Below, piece after piece: positions 1 to 5,125 of a stretch of DNA of 22,806 nt. Within the stretch, counting starts at the first letter, position 1. Every line of letters begins with the position of its first letter. The position numbers were made by a program, and so were the translations under genes. Source of the stretch: a virus; the IMG/VR virus record IMGVR_UViG_3300037041_000892, positions 1-22,806 of that record. One strand, given 5' to 3'. The notes under the pieces were generated by a model, which did no database searches, was not told the origin of the DNA, and saw nothing but the letters and a program-made list of their open reading frames with translations.

Positions 1-108
1 AGCTATTCAGAAAAGGACTATGAGAAGGAGATTTATGTCGATGGCTATTGGCAGGGATACCTTGAGGCCTATTGGGATACAACTGGATTAGACCTACCAC
101 TGCCATGA
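1..108 (+). CDS. C-terminal end of unknown protein (truncated by window edge)
   Basis: An open frame runs from the first base to a TGA at 106-108 and encodes 35 residues, rich in Tyr and Trp, ending GLDLPLP. The start lies outside the window. The stop overlaps the ATG of the next gene (ATGA at 105-108), the same junction as between the next two genes, which is why I take this short frame as real. I do not recognise the family. It is the visible end of a + strand operon of small genes that probably belongs to the early or replication region. Confidence 0.6.
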   Translation, partial: SYSEKDYEKEIYVDGYWQGYLEAYWDTTGLDLPLP

Positions 109-332
109 ATGAGCCATCACCTATTGAAGAACTCATTGCCTTCATCATTGACAATGATGGGCAGATAGATGTCAATGACATCCTGATTAAGGCTGAGCTA
201 ATCAATATGCGCAGCAAGCCTAGGCATGCCGGCTGGTACTTTAACGGAGGTCTTTACCGTGACCTTGAGCAGCTCAATGGCAGAACCATGTCAGAAACTA
301 ATCATCCTAAACCTATCTATTATTATCCATGA
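105..332 (+). CDS. small hypothetical phage protein (75 aa)
   Basis: The start chosen is the ATG at 105-107 because it overlaps the upstream stop by four bases (ATGA). An earlier in-frame ATG at 72 would overlap the upstream gene by 37 bases. The product starts MNEPSPIEELIAFI and is acidic at the N-terminus, with a possible helical N-terminal half and a C-terminus ending in PIYYYP. No signal peptide, membrane segment or metal-binding motif is visible. The stop overlaps the next ATG in the same ATGA fashion, so translation of the three genes is probably coupled. Function unknown. Confidence 0.6.
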   Translation: MNEPSPIEELIAFIIDNDGQIDVNDILIKAELINMRSKPRHAGWYFNGGLYRDLEQLNGRTMSETNHPKPIYYYP

Positions 333-547
333 CAGCATTACAGGAACTAATTACCTACATGGAGGAGAATTTCTACCTGACCGATGAGAGCAGAGAGAAG
401 TTTGGTGAGGCCATTAAAAAGGACAAACAGCAAATCATTGAGGCATTCAATTCAGGGCAGGCTAAGGAGGCCTCTGAGTGCTTCTGGACTAAGGGAAATT
501 ATTATTACGAAAATAAATATGGGCAGCATACTGACAGCGATATATGA
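329..547 (+). CDS. small hypothetical phage protein (72 aa)
   Basis: The start ATG at 329-331 overlaps the upstream stop (ATGA). The product starts MTALQELITYMEENF and is mostly charged and helical in appearance (KKDKQQIIEAFNSGQ). It ends in a Tyr-rich segment before the C-terminus HTDSDI. Short proteins with this type of N-terminus (an LQELI-type start, then a helix with KKDKQQII) are, from memory, frequent in Bacteroidota phages and prophages, but I know no function. A longer frame covering much of this gene in another register is the upstream extension of the next gene and is not coding here. Confidence 0.6.
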   Translation: MTALQELITYMEENFYLTDESREKFGEAIKKDKQQIIEAFNSGQAKEASECFWTKGNYYYENKYGQHTDSDI

Positions 548-551
548 TGAC

Positions 552-785
552 ATGATGGAGCAGCGTGAGCAACAACTTCAGGCAGTAGATCATCCAGCCC
601 ACTATGGTGGAGCAGAGAACACCTATGAGGCAATCAAGGTCATTGAGGCTTGGGAGCTTGGCTTTAACCTGGGCAATGTGGTCAAGTACATCAGCAGAGC
701 AGGCAAGAAGGGCAGCAGGATTGATGACCTAAAAAAGGCTCAGTGGTATTTGACAAGGGAGATTGAGAAGCTGCCCAAATTCTAA
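552..785 (+). CDS. DUF3310 family protein (related to a T7 gp1.7-type domain)
   Basis: The product has the hallmarks of DUF3310: VDHPAHYGG near the N-terminus, then EAIKVIEAWELGFNLGNVVKY, ISRAGKK, and DLKKAQWYLTREIEKL at the end. The family is common in phages. From memory the nucleotide kinase gp1.7 of T7 belongs to it, so a role in nucleotide metabolism is possible but not shown here. I placed the start at the ATG at 552, four bases after the upstream stop, because DUF3310 proteins normally begin only a few residues before the HPxHY motif. In-frame ATGs at 519 and 384 would add residues overlapping the previous gene. GC content is about 50 percent in one sampled line, much higher than in the methyltransferase that follows. 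Confidence 0.8.
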   Translation: MMEQREQQLQAVDHPAHYGGAENTYEAIKVIEAWELGFNLGNVVKYISRAGKKGSRIDDLKKAQWYLTREIEKLPKF

Positions 786-866
786 GGGCATAAACACATC
801 GTTGATTGCAGCGAGGTGTTACCTATTGGTATAATACCTAGCAGTACTAATTGCTGATAACGTTAG

Positions 867-976
867 GGTATTGCCGAAGGTGGGGCATTAAACCACCAAA
901 GTTAATTAAAGCACAAAATATGAATATAGATACAAAAGTTTATAGAAAGCACGAAACCCCCACTTTTGGCAATACC
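867..976. repeat. imperfect inverted repeat at the left edge of the methyltransferase cassette (arms A and B)
   Basis: Arm A at 867-885 (GGTATTGCCGAAGGTGGGG) is complementary to 958-976 (CCCCACTTTTGGCAATACC). Seventeen of 19 positions match, and both mismatches become G-U pairs in RNA, so a transcript could form a continuous 19-bp stem around a loop of about 72 bases. The loop holds the candidate start ATG at 920. Arm B lies inside the methyltransferase frame if the 920 start is used. A third related copy lies behind the gene (see the repeat at 979-1670). Confidence 0.75.
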
Positions 977-1645
977 TTGTTAGGTGCAGTGCCTTTGGTG
1001 TCGGAAGTGTATTTAATGGATAACATCGAATTGATGAAACATTACCCTGATAAATACTTCGACTTGGCTGTGGTTGACCCGCCTTATGGAATTGGTGAGG
1101 ATGGTGCAAGTAATCACAGCAGGGGCAAGTTTGCAAAGCCAACATTATACACGCCTAAAAACTGGGATAAAGAACCACCACCACTTGAATACTTCTATGA
1201 ACTATTTAGAGTGTCAAAAAATCAAATTGTATGGGGTGCAAATCACTTTATTAGCCGAATGCCTTATGATAGTAGCTGTTGGATAATTTGGGATAAAGAG
1301 AATGGCGAAAATGATTTTGCTGATTGCGAAATGGCTTGGGCTTCTTTTGGTACTGCAGTAAGGCGTTTTAAATTTCGCTGGGCTGGAATGCTTCAAGGCA
1401 ATATGAAAGACAAAGAAATAAGAATGCACCCAACTCAAAAGCCTGTGGCATTATATGACTTTATTTATTCAAGATATGCAACTGAAGGAATGAAAGTTTT
1501 AGATACTCATTTAGGTAGTGGTTCAAGTCGTATAAGTGCCAATAAAAACAAATTAAACTTTGTCGGCTGTGAAATTGATGAGGAATATTTTAATAAACAA
1601 AATAAAAGATATGAGGAATTTGTCAGTCAGGCTCGTTTATGGTAG
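920..1645 (+). CDS. DNA methyltransferase (N6-adenine or N4-cytosine), orphan
   Basis: The 241-residue product shows the order of a beta-class amino methyltransferase: catalytic motif IV DPPY at residues 53-56, and near the C-terminus HPTQKP followed by VLDTHLGSGSS, the SAM-binding motif I (usually FxGxG), then GCEIDEEYF. It would methylate adenine N6 or cytosine N4 in a short target, as many phage methyltransferases do to evade restriction. The start is uncertain. ATG at 920 gives an N-terminal stretch encoded by repeat arm B, not typical of the family. GTG at 998 lies just behind the repeat and directly before the first family-like residues (SEVYLMDNIELM). GC is low (near 30 percent in a sampled line) against about 50 percent in the DUF3310 gene, which points to recent transfer. 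No cognate nuclease is adjacent. Confidence 0.88.
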   Translation: MNIDTKVYRKHETPTFGNTLLGAVPLVSEVYLMDNIELMKHYPDKYFDLAVVDPPYGIGEDGASNHSRGKFAKPTLYTPKNWDKEPPPLEYFYELFRVSKNQIVWGANHFISRMPYDSSCWIIWDKENGENDFADCEMAWASFGTAVRRFKFRWAGMLQGNMKDKEIRMHPTQKPVALYDFIYSRYATEGMKVLDTHLGSGSSRISANKNKLNFVGCEIDEEYFNKQNKRYEEFVSQARLW

Positions 1646-1670
1646 GCGGTCTGCTGGCATTGCACCTAAC
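979..1670. repeat. inverted repeat flanking the methyltransferase core (arms B and C)
   Basis: GTTAGGTGCAGTGCC at 979-993 is the reverse complement of GGCATTGCACCTAAC at 1656-1670 with one mismatch in 15. Similarity extends outward: after a short unmatched spacer both copies continue into TATTGCC (complement at 970-976; direct at 1676-1682). Arm A at 861-875 (CGTTAGGGTATTGCC) resembles the same unit in the orientation of arm C. The arrangement A(direct)-B(inverted)-gene-C(direct) looks like boundaries of a mobile or recombining cassette. No transposase is present. Confidence 0.6.
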
Positions 1671-1764
1671 TATACTATTGCCGCAATATTGCGTCATATA
1701 TTGTCGCAAATATTGGCAACTTTTGCGACATATTTCCGACATATCCCCGACAGAATTGTACGGC

Positions 1765-1789
1765 AACTATCTGGAAATGCCGGATAGTT
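1765..1789. terminator. hairpin between convergent genes, possible bidirectional terminator
   Basis: AACTATCTGG and CCGGATAGTT form a 10-bp stem (one G-U pair on the + transcript) with loop AAATG. It lies 120 bases after the methyltransferase stop and 60 bases from the stop of the last late gene, where a terminator is expected. No good T-run follows on either strand, so efficient intrinsic termination is doubtful. Confidence 0.4.
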
Positions 1790-1800
1790 CTGCAATCATA

Positions 1801-1816
1801 TTCCTGACATCAGGAA
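1801..1816. terminator. short perfect hairpin TTCCTGA-CA-TCAGGAA
   Basis: A 7-bp perfect inverted repeat with a 2-base centre lies 33 bases beyond the stop of the 346-aa gene and is followed by AAATG on the + strand. A two-base loop is too tight for an ideal terminator, so it may instead be a protein-binding palindrome or a stem with a slightly opened top. Confidence 0.3.
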
Positions 1817-1848
1817 AATGATAAGCCAATTCCATCACATTCGATGGA

Positions 1849-2883
1849 TTAAGGCCTGACAAATCCTTGCTGTATCAGGCCAGCATTATCGCAATTAAAG
1901 CACAGGCCTTCACCTCTAAGATTTAATTGTCTCGCCCAAATAGCCAAGCTCTGCTGATAGCCATCTAAGAAGGTAGCCATAGCTCGCTCGGTAAACTCAC
2001 GATTGCCTTGGCTAAAGTAGTTGGCTCTGGGTGAGGCTACCTTCTGCCAAAGTATCTGATAGCACAGCAGATTTGCCCAGGCATCAACTAAGAACTCTCT
2101 CTGTTGGCAGATGAATGAATCAAGTGAGCAGACTAGCTGAGCATCTATGTATATTCCTGATTGGCTACTGTCTTGACTCCATGAGTCACCGAACCCATAG
2201 CCAAGCGGAGCTGTTACAGGGAAGATGCTCCAGCCATTGCGCCAGAGATAAGTGAAGCGAGTGGCGCACTCAATGTCCATCTGATTCCAGCCCCAATCGG
2301 TGAACATGCCTGTTGTGGTGGGAAGGAATGTGCAATCAACTGCCACCATGATGTTAATCTTATCAAAGTCAGAGTAGAACTCCGCATTGATAGGCACATA
2401 GTTCATGCCCTCAACCAGGTCGGCAGTGCCTTGGTCTAATATCTTGCCATCCTGAGTCTGAAACACATACCAAGGAATGCCAGCAACAGCAGGCCCAGCA
2501 TTATAGATGTAGATTTGCTTAACTCTCAAGGCTAGATACTTGCTGCCCTGAATGCTCACAAATGCTCCTTTCAGGATAGCCTCCTCCGGCACAACTTGCA
2601 CCTGTTGCCATTGCTGCACGAATTGCTTGCGAGTCTGGAATAGCACTTGATCTAGCTGAGCCTCTGCTGAAGTGAACAGTGCAGCTTGCACATCACGCTT
2701 CATCCTGACATAGCTGACCGATTGTGCAGAGTTCCACATGCCCACATAAGAGGCCTGCTCAGGAGTGGCAATCTTATCGAGCAGCTCCGAACTCATGCCC
2801 GGATAATCGTTGATGTAGAGGCCAGACAGAGGAGCATCAGCAGTGCATCCTTTAAGTCCGATGTAGTCTTGCAAGCAATTCAT
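1849..2883 (-). CDS. putative structural protein of Bacteroidota phages
   Basis: The product (344 residues from ATG at 2883; a GTG at 2889 would add two) begins MNCLQDYIGLKGC and continues with GLYINDYPGMSSELLDKIA. From memory this N-terminal pattern (Cys, then YINDLPG-like, then an acidic helix with an IA motif) recurs in proteins of Bacteroidota phages, including crAss-like ones, annotated as structural. A central beta-rich part (residues about 105-200) follows, and a Cys pair occurs near the end (LCFNC). I choose ATG 2883 because a TAnnTTTG box lies five bases before it. It is the last late gene, downstream of the lysis genes, an odd place for a virion protein. The exact role is unknown. 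Confidence 0.65.
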   Translation of the reverse strand: MNCLQDYIGLKGCTADAPLSGLYINDYPGMSSELLDKIATPEQASYVGMWNSAQSVSYVRMKRDVQAALFTSAEAQLDQVLFQTRKQFVQQWQQVQVVPEEAILKGAFVSIQGSKYLALRVKQIYIYNAGPAVAGIPWYVFQTQDGKILDQGTADLVEGMNYVPINAEFYSDFDKINIMVAVDCTFLPTTTGMFTDWGWNQMDIECATRFTYLWRNGWSIFPVTAPLGYGFGDSWSQDSSQSGIYIDAQLVCSLDSFICQQREFLVDAWANLLCYQILWQKVASPRANYFSQGNREFTERAMATFLDGYQQSLAIWARQLNLRGEGLCFNCDNAGLIQQGFVRP

Positions 2884-2888
2884 AGTCA

Positions 2889-2896
2889 CAAAAATA
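2889..2896 (-). promoter_or_regulatory. TAnnTTTG box (TATTTTTG) before the 346-aa gene
   Basis: The sequence matches the Bacteroidota -7 consensus exactly and sits five bases before the ATG at 2883. Transcription from it would give a nearly leaderless mRNA. No TTTG is seen at the expected -33 position, so it may be a phage-specific or sigma-independent variant, or chance. The same geometry is seen before two other genes in this window. Confidence 0.35.
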
Positions 2897-2897
2897 G

Positions 2898-3101
2898 TTA
2901 ATTATCATGACTGCCGATGTTAGGGGCAGTAATGCGGAAAATCTTATTAGTCAGGGCAACCCATGCAGAAAGCACTTGCCCCAGAATGAACATCAGAACT
3001 GAATCTGATGGCTCTACTTTCTCAATCTTATAGAGCCAACCGACTCCAGCAAGCAAGCCAACAAGCACAACAGAGGTGCAGGTGTAGGCATAGACTTGCA
3101 T
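2898..3101 (-). CDS. holin-like membrane protein
   Basis: From the ATG at 3101 the product has 67 residues with two hydrophobic helices (about 8-24 and 34-52), separated by an acidic loop KIEKVEPSDS, and a short tail ending GSHDN. This is the size and topology of a class II holin. It lies three genes after the M15 endolysin, beside a spanin-like gene. An in-frame ATG at 3218 would give 106 residues but would overlap the upstream gene by 94 bases and add a segment rich in codons rare elsewhere in this genome (ACG, CGG, CGT), so I prefer the short form. A dual start with the longer form as inhibitor is possible but unsupported. Confidence 0.6.
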   Translation of the reverse strand: MQVYAYTCTSVVLVGLLAGVGWLYKIEKVEPSDSVLMFILGQVLSAWVALTNKIFRITAPNIGSHDN

Positions 3102-3124
3102 GCGCTTACTGAATAGTGCATGAC

Positions 3125-3445
3125 TCACATGCCTGGGAACAGGCCTTTCAGAAGCCCCCCGACGAATCTGCCCCTCCGTTCCGCCCTCTCCTGCTTGTGA
3201 TTTTTCGCCTGGTTGCATGAGTCGAGGTACACAATTGATTTTGCAAGTGCTTTATTCTGCGCTCTAAGGCTATCAATCGAGCATTCAACATTGATGAGTC
3301 TTCCGGTTGAGTGCAACACCCAGGTATCATTCTCATCAATATGCTTTTCCAACTTGCTATGCTCAACTCTGGCTGTGTAAATGTCTCCGCCAATATAGAG
3401 AATGAACAGGCAGAATAGAATGAATGTGTCCTTATTTATTTCCAT
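3125..3445 (-). CDS. small membrane-anchored protein, spanin-like (i-spanin candidate)
   Basis: The 106-residue product has an N-terminal hydrophobic helix (residues about 8-24, FILFCLFILYIGG) after a short charged start, then a long charged region with coiled-coil character (HSKLEKHIDENDTW, SIDSLRAQNKALAKSIVYL) and a very basic tail (ERAERRGRF). One transmembrane helix plus coiled coil is the plan of Rz-type inner-membrane spanins. The place in the lysis cassette, between the endolysin and the holin-like gene, fits. No separate o-spanin lipobox is found in the overlapping frames. Its start overlaps the upstream gene by ten bases. Family assignment is by architecture only. Confidence 0.5.
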   Translation of the reverse strand: MEINKDTFILFCLFILYIGGDIYTARVEHSKLEKHIDENDTWVLHSTGRLINVECSIDSLRAQNKALAKSIVYLDSCNQAKNHKQERAERRGRFVGGLLKGLFPGM

Positions 3446-3735
3446 AACAACAGCTTTTTTAATTGCAGAAATAATTTAGCGTAACCAGACATTGGCACTA
3501 GCTCACCGAGTTCATTATGCCACAGCACTTTCTCCTGATAGCCCTTGTGGATGTCCAGAATCATCCGGTAAATGCGATAGATAAGGATGAGCGACCATCC
3601 GTGATGGTATAGCCATTCCTCTCCGGGATTATAGAAGTGTGGTTCTGGGTTAGCCAATTTAGTCAGTATGATTGCTCCATAGGCAGGAGTATCATAAACG
3701 AATTTAACCAGCTCCTCCCTTAGTTCGTGAGTCAT
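3436..3735 (-). CDS. hypothetical protein in lysis cassette (99 aa)
   Basis: The product begins MTHELREELVKFVYDTPAYGA and is rich in Tyr, Trp and Leu, with an amphipathic C-terminal half (YAKLFLQLKKLLLWK). There is one moderately hydrophobic stretch around residues 46-60 (GWSLILIYRIYRMIL) that could associate with a membrane. It starts two bases after the endolysin stop and overlaps the spanin-like gene by ten bases, so it is part of the same transcription unit. I do not recognise the family. A lysis-related role is suggested only by position. Confidence 0.6.
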   Translation of the reverse strand: MTHELREELVKFVYDTPAYGAIILTKLANPEPHFYNPGEEWLYHHGWSLILIYRIYRMILDIHKGYQEKVLWHNELGELVPMSGYAKLFLQLKKLLLWK

Positions 3736-3737
3736 TC

Positions 3738-4103
3738 TTAGTATGTCCAGATCACCTGGTCAGGCTTATTAGGGTCGCAATCACAGTGGATGAATCCTGA
3801 TGCTATCCCAATGCGAGTGAAGCCTGCCTTCAGCAGAGCATTCACAATGTTAAACTTGTGTGTGCCGGAGGTAGCTGCAATATCAGCTGCCCATCCCTGA
3901 ACATGACTACTATCAGCCACTCCTCCTACCTTCTTGTTATGAGCCTCTGTGCGATAGCCTGAGTTCACCTTAAATGGCACTCCGGCAATGCTGCGAGCAT
4001 TGTCTAGCATTTGCAGGAACTTGGACTGCATCTTAACCCCTGACCCAGGAGAATCAGGTGAGTCAAACTCTGTAATCTTAAAGTGCTTGAGTGGCTTAAT
4101 CAC
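3738..4103 (-). CDS. M15-family peptidase, probable endolysin (D-Ala-D-Ala carboxypeptidase type)
   Basis: The 121-residue product is a single peptidase M15 domain of the small zinc-dependent kind. SGYRTEAHNKKVGG leads into SSH at residue 67 and AAD at residue 74, and FIHCD gives His106. His67, Asp74 and His106 are the expected zinc ligands. The N-terminal HFKITEFDSPDSPGSG is typical of phage members. Such enzymes cut peptide cross-links of peptidoglycan and serve as endolysins. No signal peptide is visible, so release through a holin is expected, and a holin-like gene follows three genes downstream. The start is GTG at 4103. None of its codons is of the NCG type, which makes it a useful reference for codon bias in this phage. 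Confidence 0.88.
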   Translation of the reverse strand: MIKPLKHFKITEFDSPDSPGSGVKMQSKFLQMLDNARSIAGVPFKVNSGYRTEAHNKKVGGVADSSHVQGWAADIAATSGTHKFNIVNALLKAGFTRIGIASGFIHCDCDPNKPDQVIWTY

Positions 4104-4112
4104 AAGGTAAAG

Positions 4113-4346
4113 TTACTTAATGCGAGTGAATTTTTTGGCTCCACTTTTTACAGACTTTTTGCCAACGCAGCCCCAAGCCTTACGGCTTAAGTCATTAGCA
4201 CAAGGCGGCTTTGCGCATTTCTTAATCCCTGCTGAACGAGCGCAGTAAGAATCTCCCTTGGCTGTGCCAGGAGCAATGGAGTAGCCCTTTGCGCCAAACT
4301 TTACGGTCTTGCCTCCGACCTTAGTCTTAAATTTCTTCTCAGCCAT
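4113..4346 (-). CDS. small basic Cys-containing phage protein (77 aa)
   Basis: The product is Lys-rich (MAEKKFKTKVGGKTVKFG) with a central segment SYCARSAGIKKC, then PPCANDLSRKAWGC, giving four cysteines that could bind a metal. From memory, similar short proteins with YCARS and KxWGC motifs occur in phages and aquatic viruses (possibly DUF6321), with no known function. The strong positive charge fits a DNA-associated or packaged protein. It lies between a 41-residue basic gene and the endolysin, ten bases upstream of the latter, within the - strand unit. Confidence 0.65.
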   Translation of the reverse strand: MAEKKFKTKVGGKTVKFGAKGYSIAPGTAKGDSYCARSAGIKKCAKPPCANDLSRKAWGCVGKKSVKSGAKKFTRIK

Positions 4347-4375
4347 TTTACACTTTATTAAGTAATCATTTTACA

Positions 4376-4501
4376 TTATCTGCCCTGCCCTCTGTACTTT
4401 TTTGCTTTGCCTCCTTTTGGCTTTCTGCTTTTACTATGCTTGCCTTCTCTTCGCTTACCGAAGCTGATTTTAATTGATGATTCCTTTGATGCCTTTTTCA
4501 T
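4376..4501 (-). CDS. very small, highly basic protein (41 aa)
   Basis: An ATG at 4501 opens a 41-codon frame ending in TAA at 4376-4378. The product begins MKKASKESSIKISFGKRREG and ends KKYRGQGR. Nearly half of its residues are Lys or Arg and there are no acidic clusters. Such tiny KR-rich proteins ending in KYxGQGR are, from memory, recurrent in Bacteroidota phages. A DNA-binding or virion-DNA-associated role is possible but only inferred. Spacing to the next gene is 29 bases. No NCG codon is used, in line with the genome's codon bias, which supports real coding despite the small size. Confidence 0.65.
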   Translation of the reverse strand: MKKASKESSIKISFGKRREGKHSKSRKPKGGKAKKYRGQGR

Positions 4502-4526
4502 AGCGTAAATATCCTACTTTATGAGT

Positions 4527-4534
4527 TACTTTTG
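4527..4534 (+). promoter_or_regulatory. TAnnTTTG box (TACTTTTG) before the isolated + strand gene
   Basis: The 49-base gap between divergent genes must hold a promoter for the + strand nuclease-like gene, and it contains an exact Bacteroidota -7 box. The box ends 16 bases before the TTG start codon at 4551. No clear -33 TTTG is seen upstream. Its location where a promoter is required raises confidence in the other TAnnTTTG boxes found in this window. Confidence 0.45.
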
Positions 4535-4550
4535 TAATCCCTTATGAGCG

Positions 4551-5051
4551 TTGAAGATAACATTCACATCACGAGAAATGGGTCTGCTGCTGGTGCTTGC
4601 CAATGGCAGGCACTTCCTGAAGGATCAGGCAAATCCTAATCGGCCACAGAAGCAATGGGGCAATGACAGGGAGACTATTGACATGCTCGGTGTCATGGGT
4701 GAGTATGCAGTAAGTAAGGCTTTAAAAATTCCAATGGATATGTCTTGTGGCCTAGAAGGTGACGGAGGCACTGACCTGATGATGGATGAGTATAATATCC
4801 AAGTCAAGACAACCAAGTATAAGACCGGCAGGTTAGTCTTTAATATGAATGACAAGCTCGATGCTCACATCTACATCCTATGCTGGGCAATGGAAGGAGC
4901 AGCAGAGGTTATCATTCAGGGGTACATCAGAAGGCAGAGCATGGATGATGTCATGAGTGAGCAAAACCTAGGCTATGGCCTGCGTAAGGTCATTGAGCAG
5001 AAGCACCTCAAGCCCATCTCCCTACTTCTCGCTTATAGGGAGAAAAGGTAG
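4551..5051 (+). CDS. PD-(D/E)XK nuclease-like protein, inserted in opposite orientation
   Basis: The 166-residue product shows a PD-(D/E)XK-type core: Glu51 in MGEYAV, Asp75 in GDGGTD, and Gln84-Val-Lys86 in YNIQVKTTKY, followed by a beta-rich part (RLVFNMN, AHIYILCW). The spacing E-x23-D-x8-QxK fits endonucleases such as restriction enzymes and phage resolvases, so DNA cleavage is the likely role. It is the only + strand gene inside the late - strand region, as expected of an autonomous moron. The start is a TTG at 4551; ATG at 4578 is an alternative that would shorten it by nine residues. It converges with the MuF gene, with a palindrome in the 74-base gap. Family call from motifs only. Confidence 0.65.
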   Translation: MKITFTSREMGLLLVLANGRHFLKDQANPNRPQKQWGNDRETIDMLGVMGEYAVSKALKIPMDMSCGLEGDGGTDLMMDEYNIQVKTTKYKTGRLVFNMNDKLDAHIYILCWAMEGAAEVIIQGYIRRQSMDDVMSEQNLGYGLRKVIEQKHLKPISLLLAYREKR

Positions 5052-5089
5052 GGTGGTGAAGTAGGGTGAAAGTGTGACAAAATGGAACG

Positions 5090-5106
5090 GGTTACAAATT
5101 GTAACC
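5090..5106. repeat. perfect palindrome GGTTACAA-A-TTGTAACC
   Basis: Eight-base arms surround a single A. TACAAATTG occurs here (5093-5101) and again at 5114-5122, a start-to-start distance of 21 bases, or two helical turns. The site lies between the convergent nuclease-like and MuF genes. Without a T-run it is a poor intrinsic terminator. A binding site for a dimeric regulator or a recombination remnant is possible. Confidence 0.55.
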
Positions 5107-5125
5107 AGTTGCCTACAAATTGAAG

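Larger units (their letters stand above)
1656..1848. other. intergenic region between convergent units, dense in palindromes
   Basis: This stretch separates the + strand methyltransferase from the - strand late genes. Besides repeat arm C it holds a perfect 12-base palindrome CGCAATATTGCG (1682-1693), a 9-bp inverted repeat TGTCGCAAA/TTTGCGACA (1702-1710 and 1722-1730), two copies of CGACATAT between 1726 and 1745, and two hairpins listed separately. Frames crossing it are short and look non-coding. Confidence 0.6.

Noticed and set aside
384-551. Long upstream extension of the DUF3310 frame
   Set aside because: It covers most of the preceding gene in another register. The family usually begins just before the HPxHY motif.
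802-835. Sigma-70 style promoter TTGATT...TATAAT before the methyltransferase
   Set aside because: The spacing is 22 bases, too long, and this promoter type is not standard in Bacteroidota.
857-1670. Integron-type attC sites around the methyltransferase (ACCTAAC fits RYYYAAC, GTTAGGT fits GTTRRRY)
   Set aside because: The core boxes are not arranged as an R''...R' pair in one short folded site: no GTTRRRY follows the ACCTAAC at 1664-1670, and the left copy reads GTTAGGG. No integrase is visible. I keep only the neutral term repeat-bounded cassette.
920-5051. Methyltransferase and PD-(D/E)XK protein as one restriction-modification system
   Set aside because: They lie 2.9 kb apart, separated by the convergent gap, the lysis genes and two tiny genes. 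They differ in flanking signals and composition, and no specificity subunit is present.
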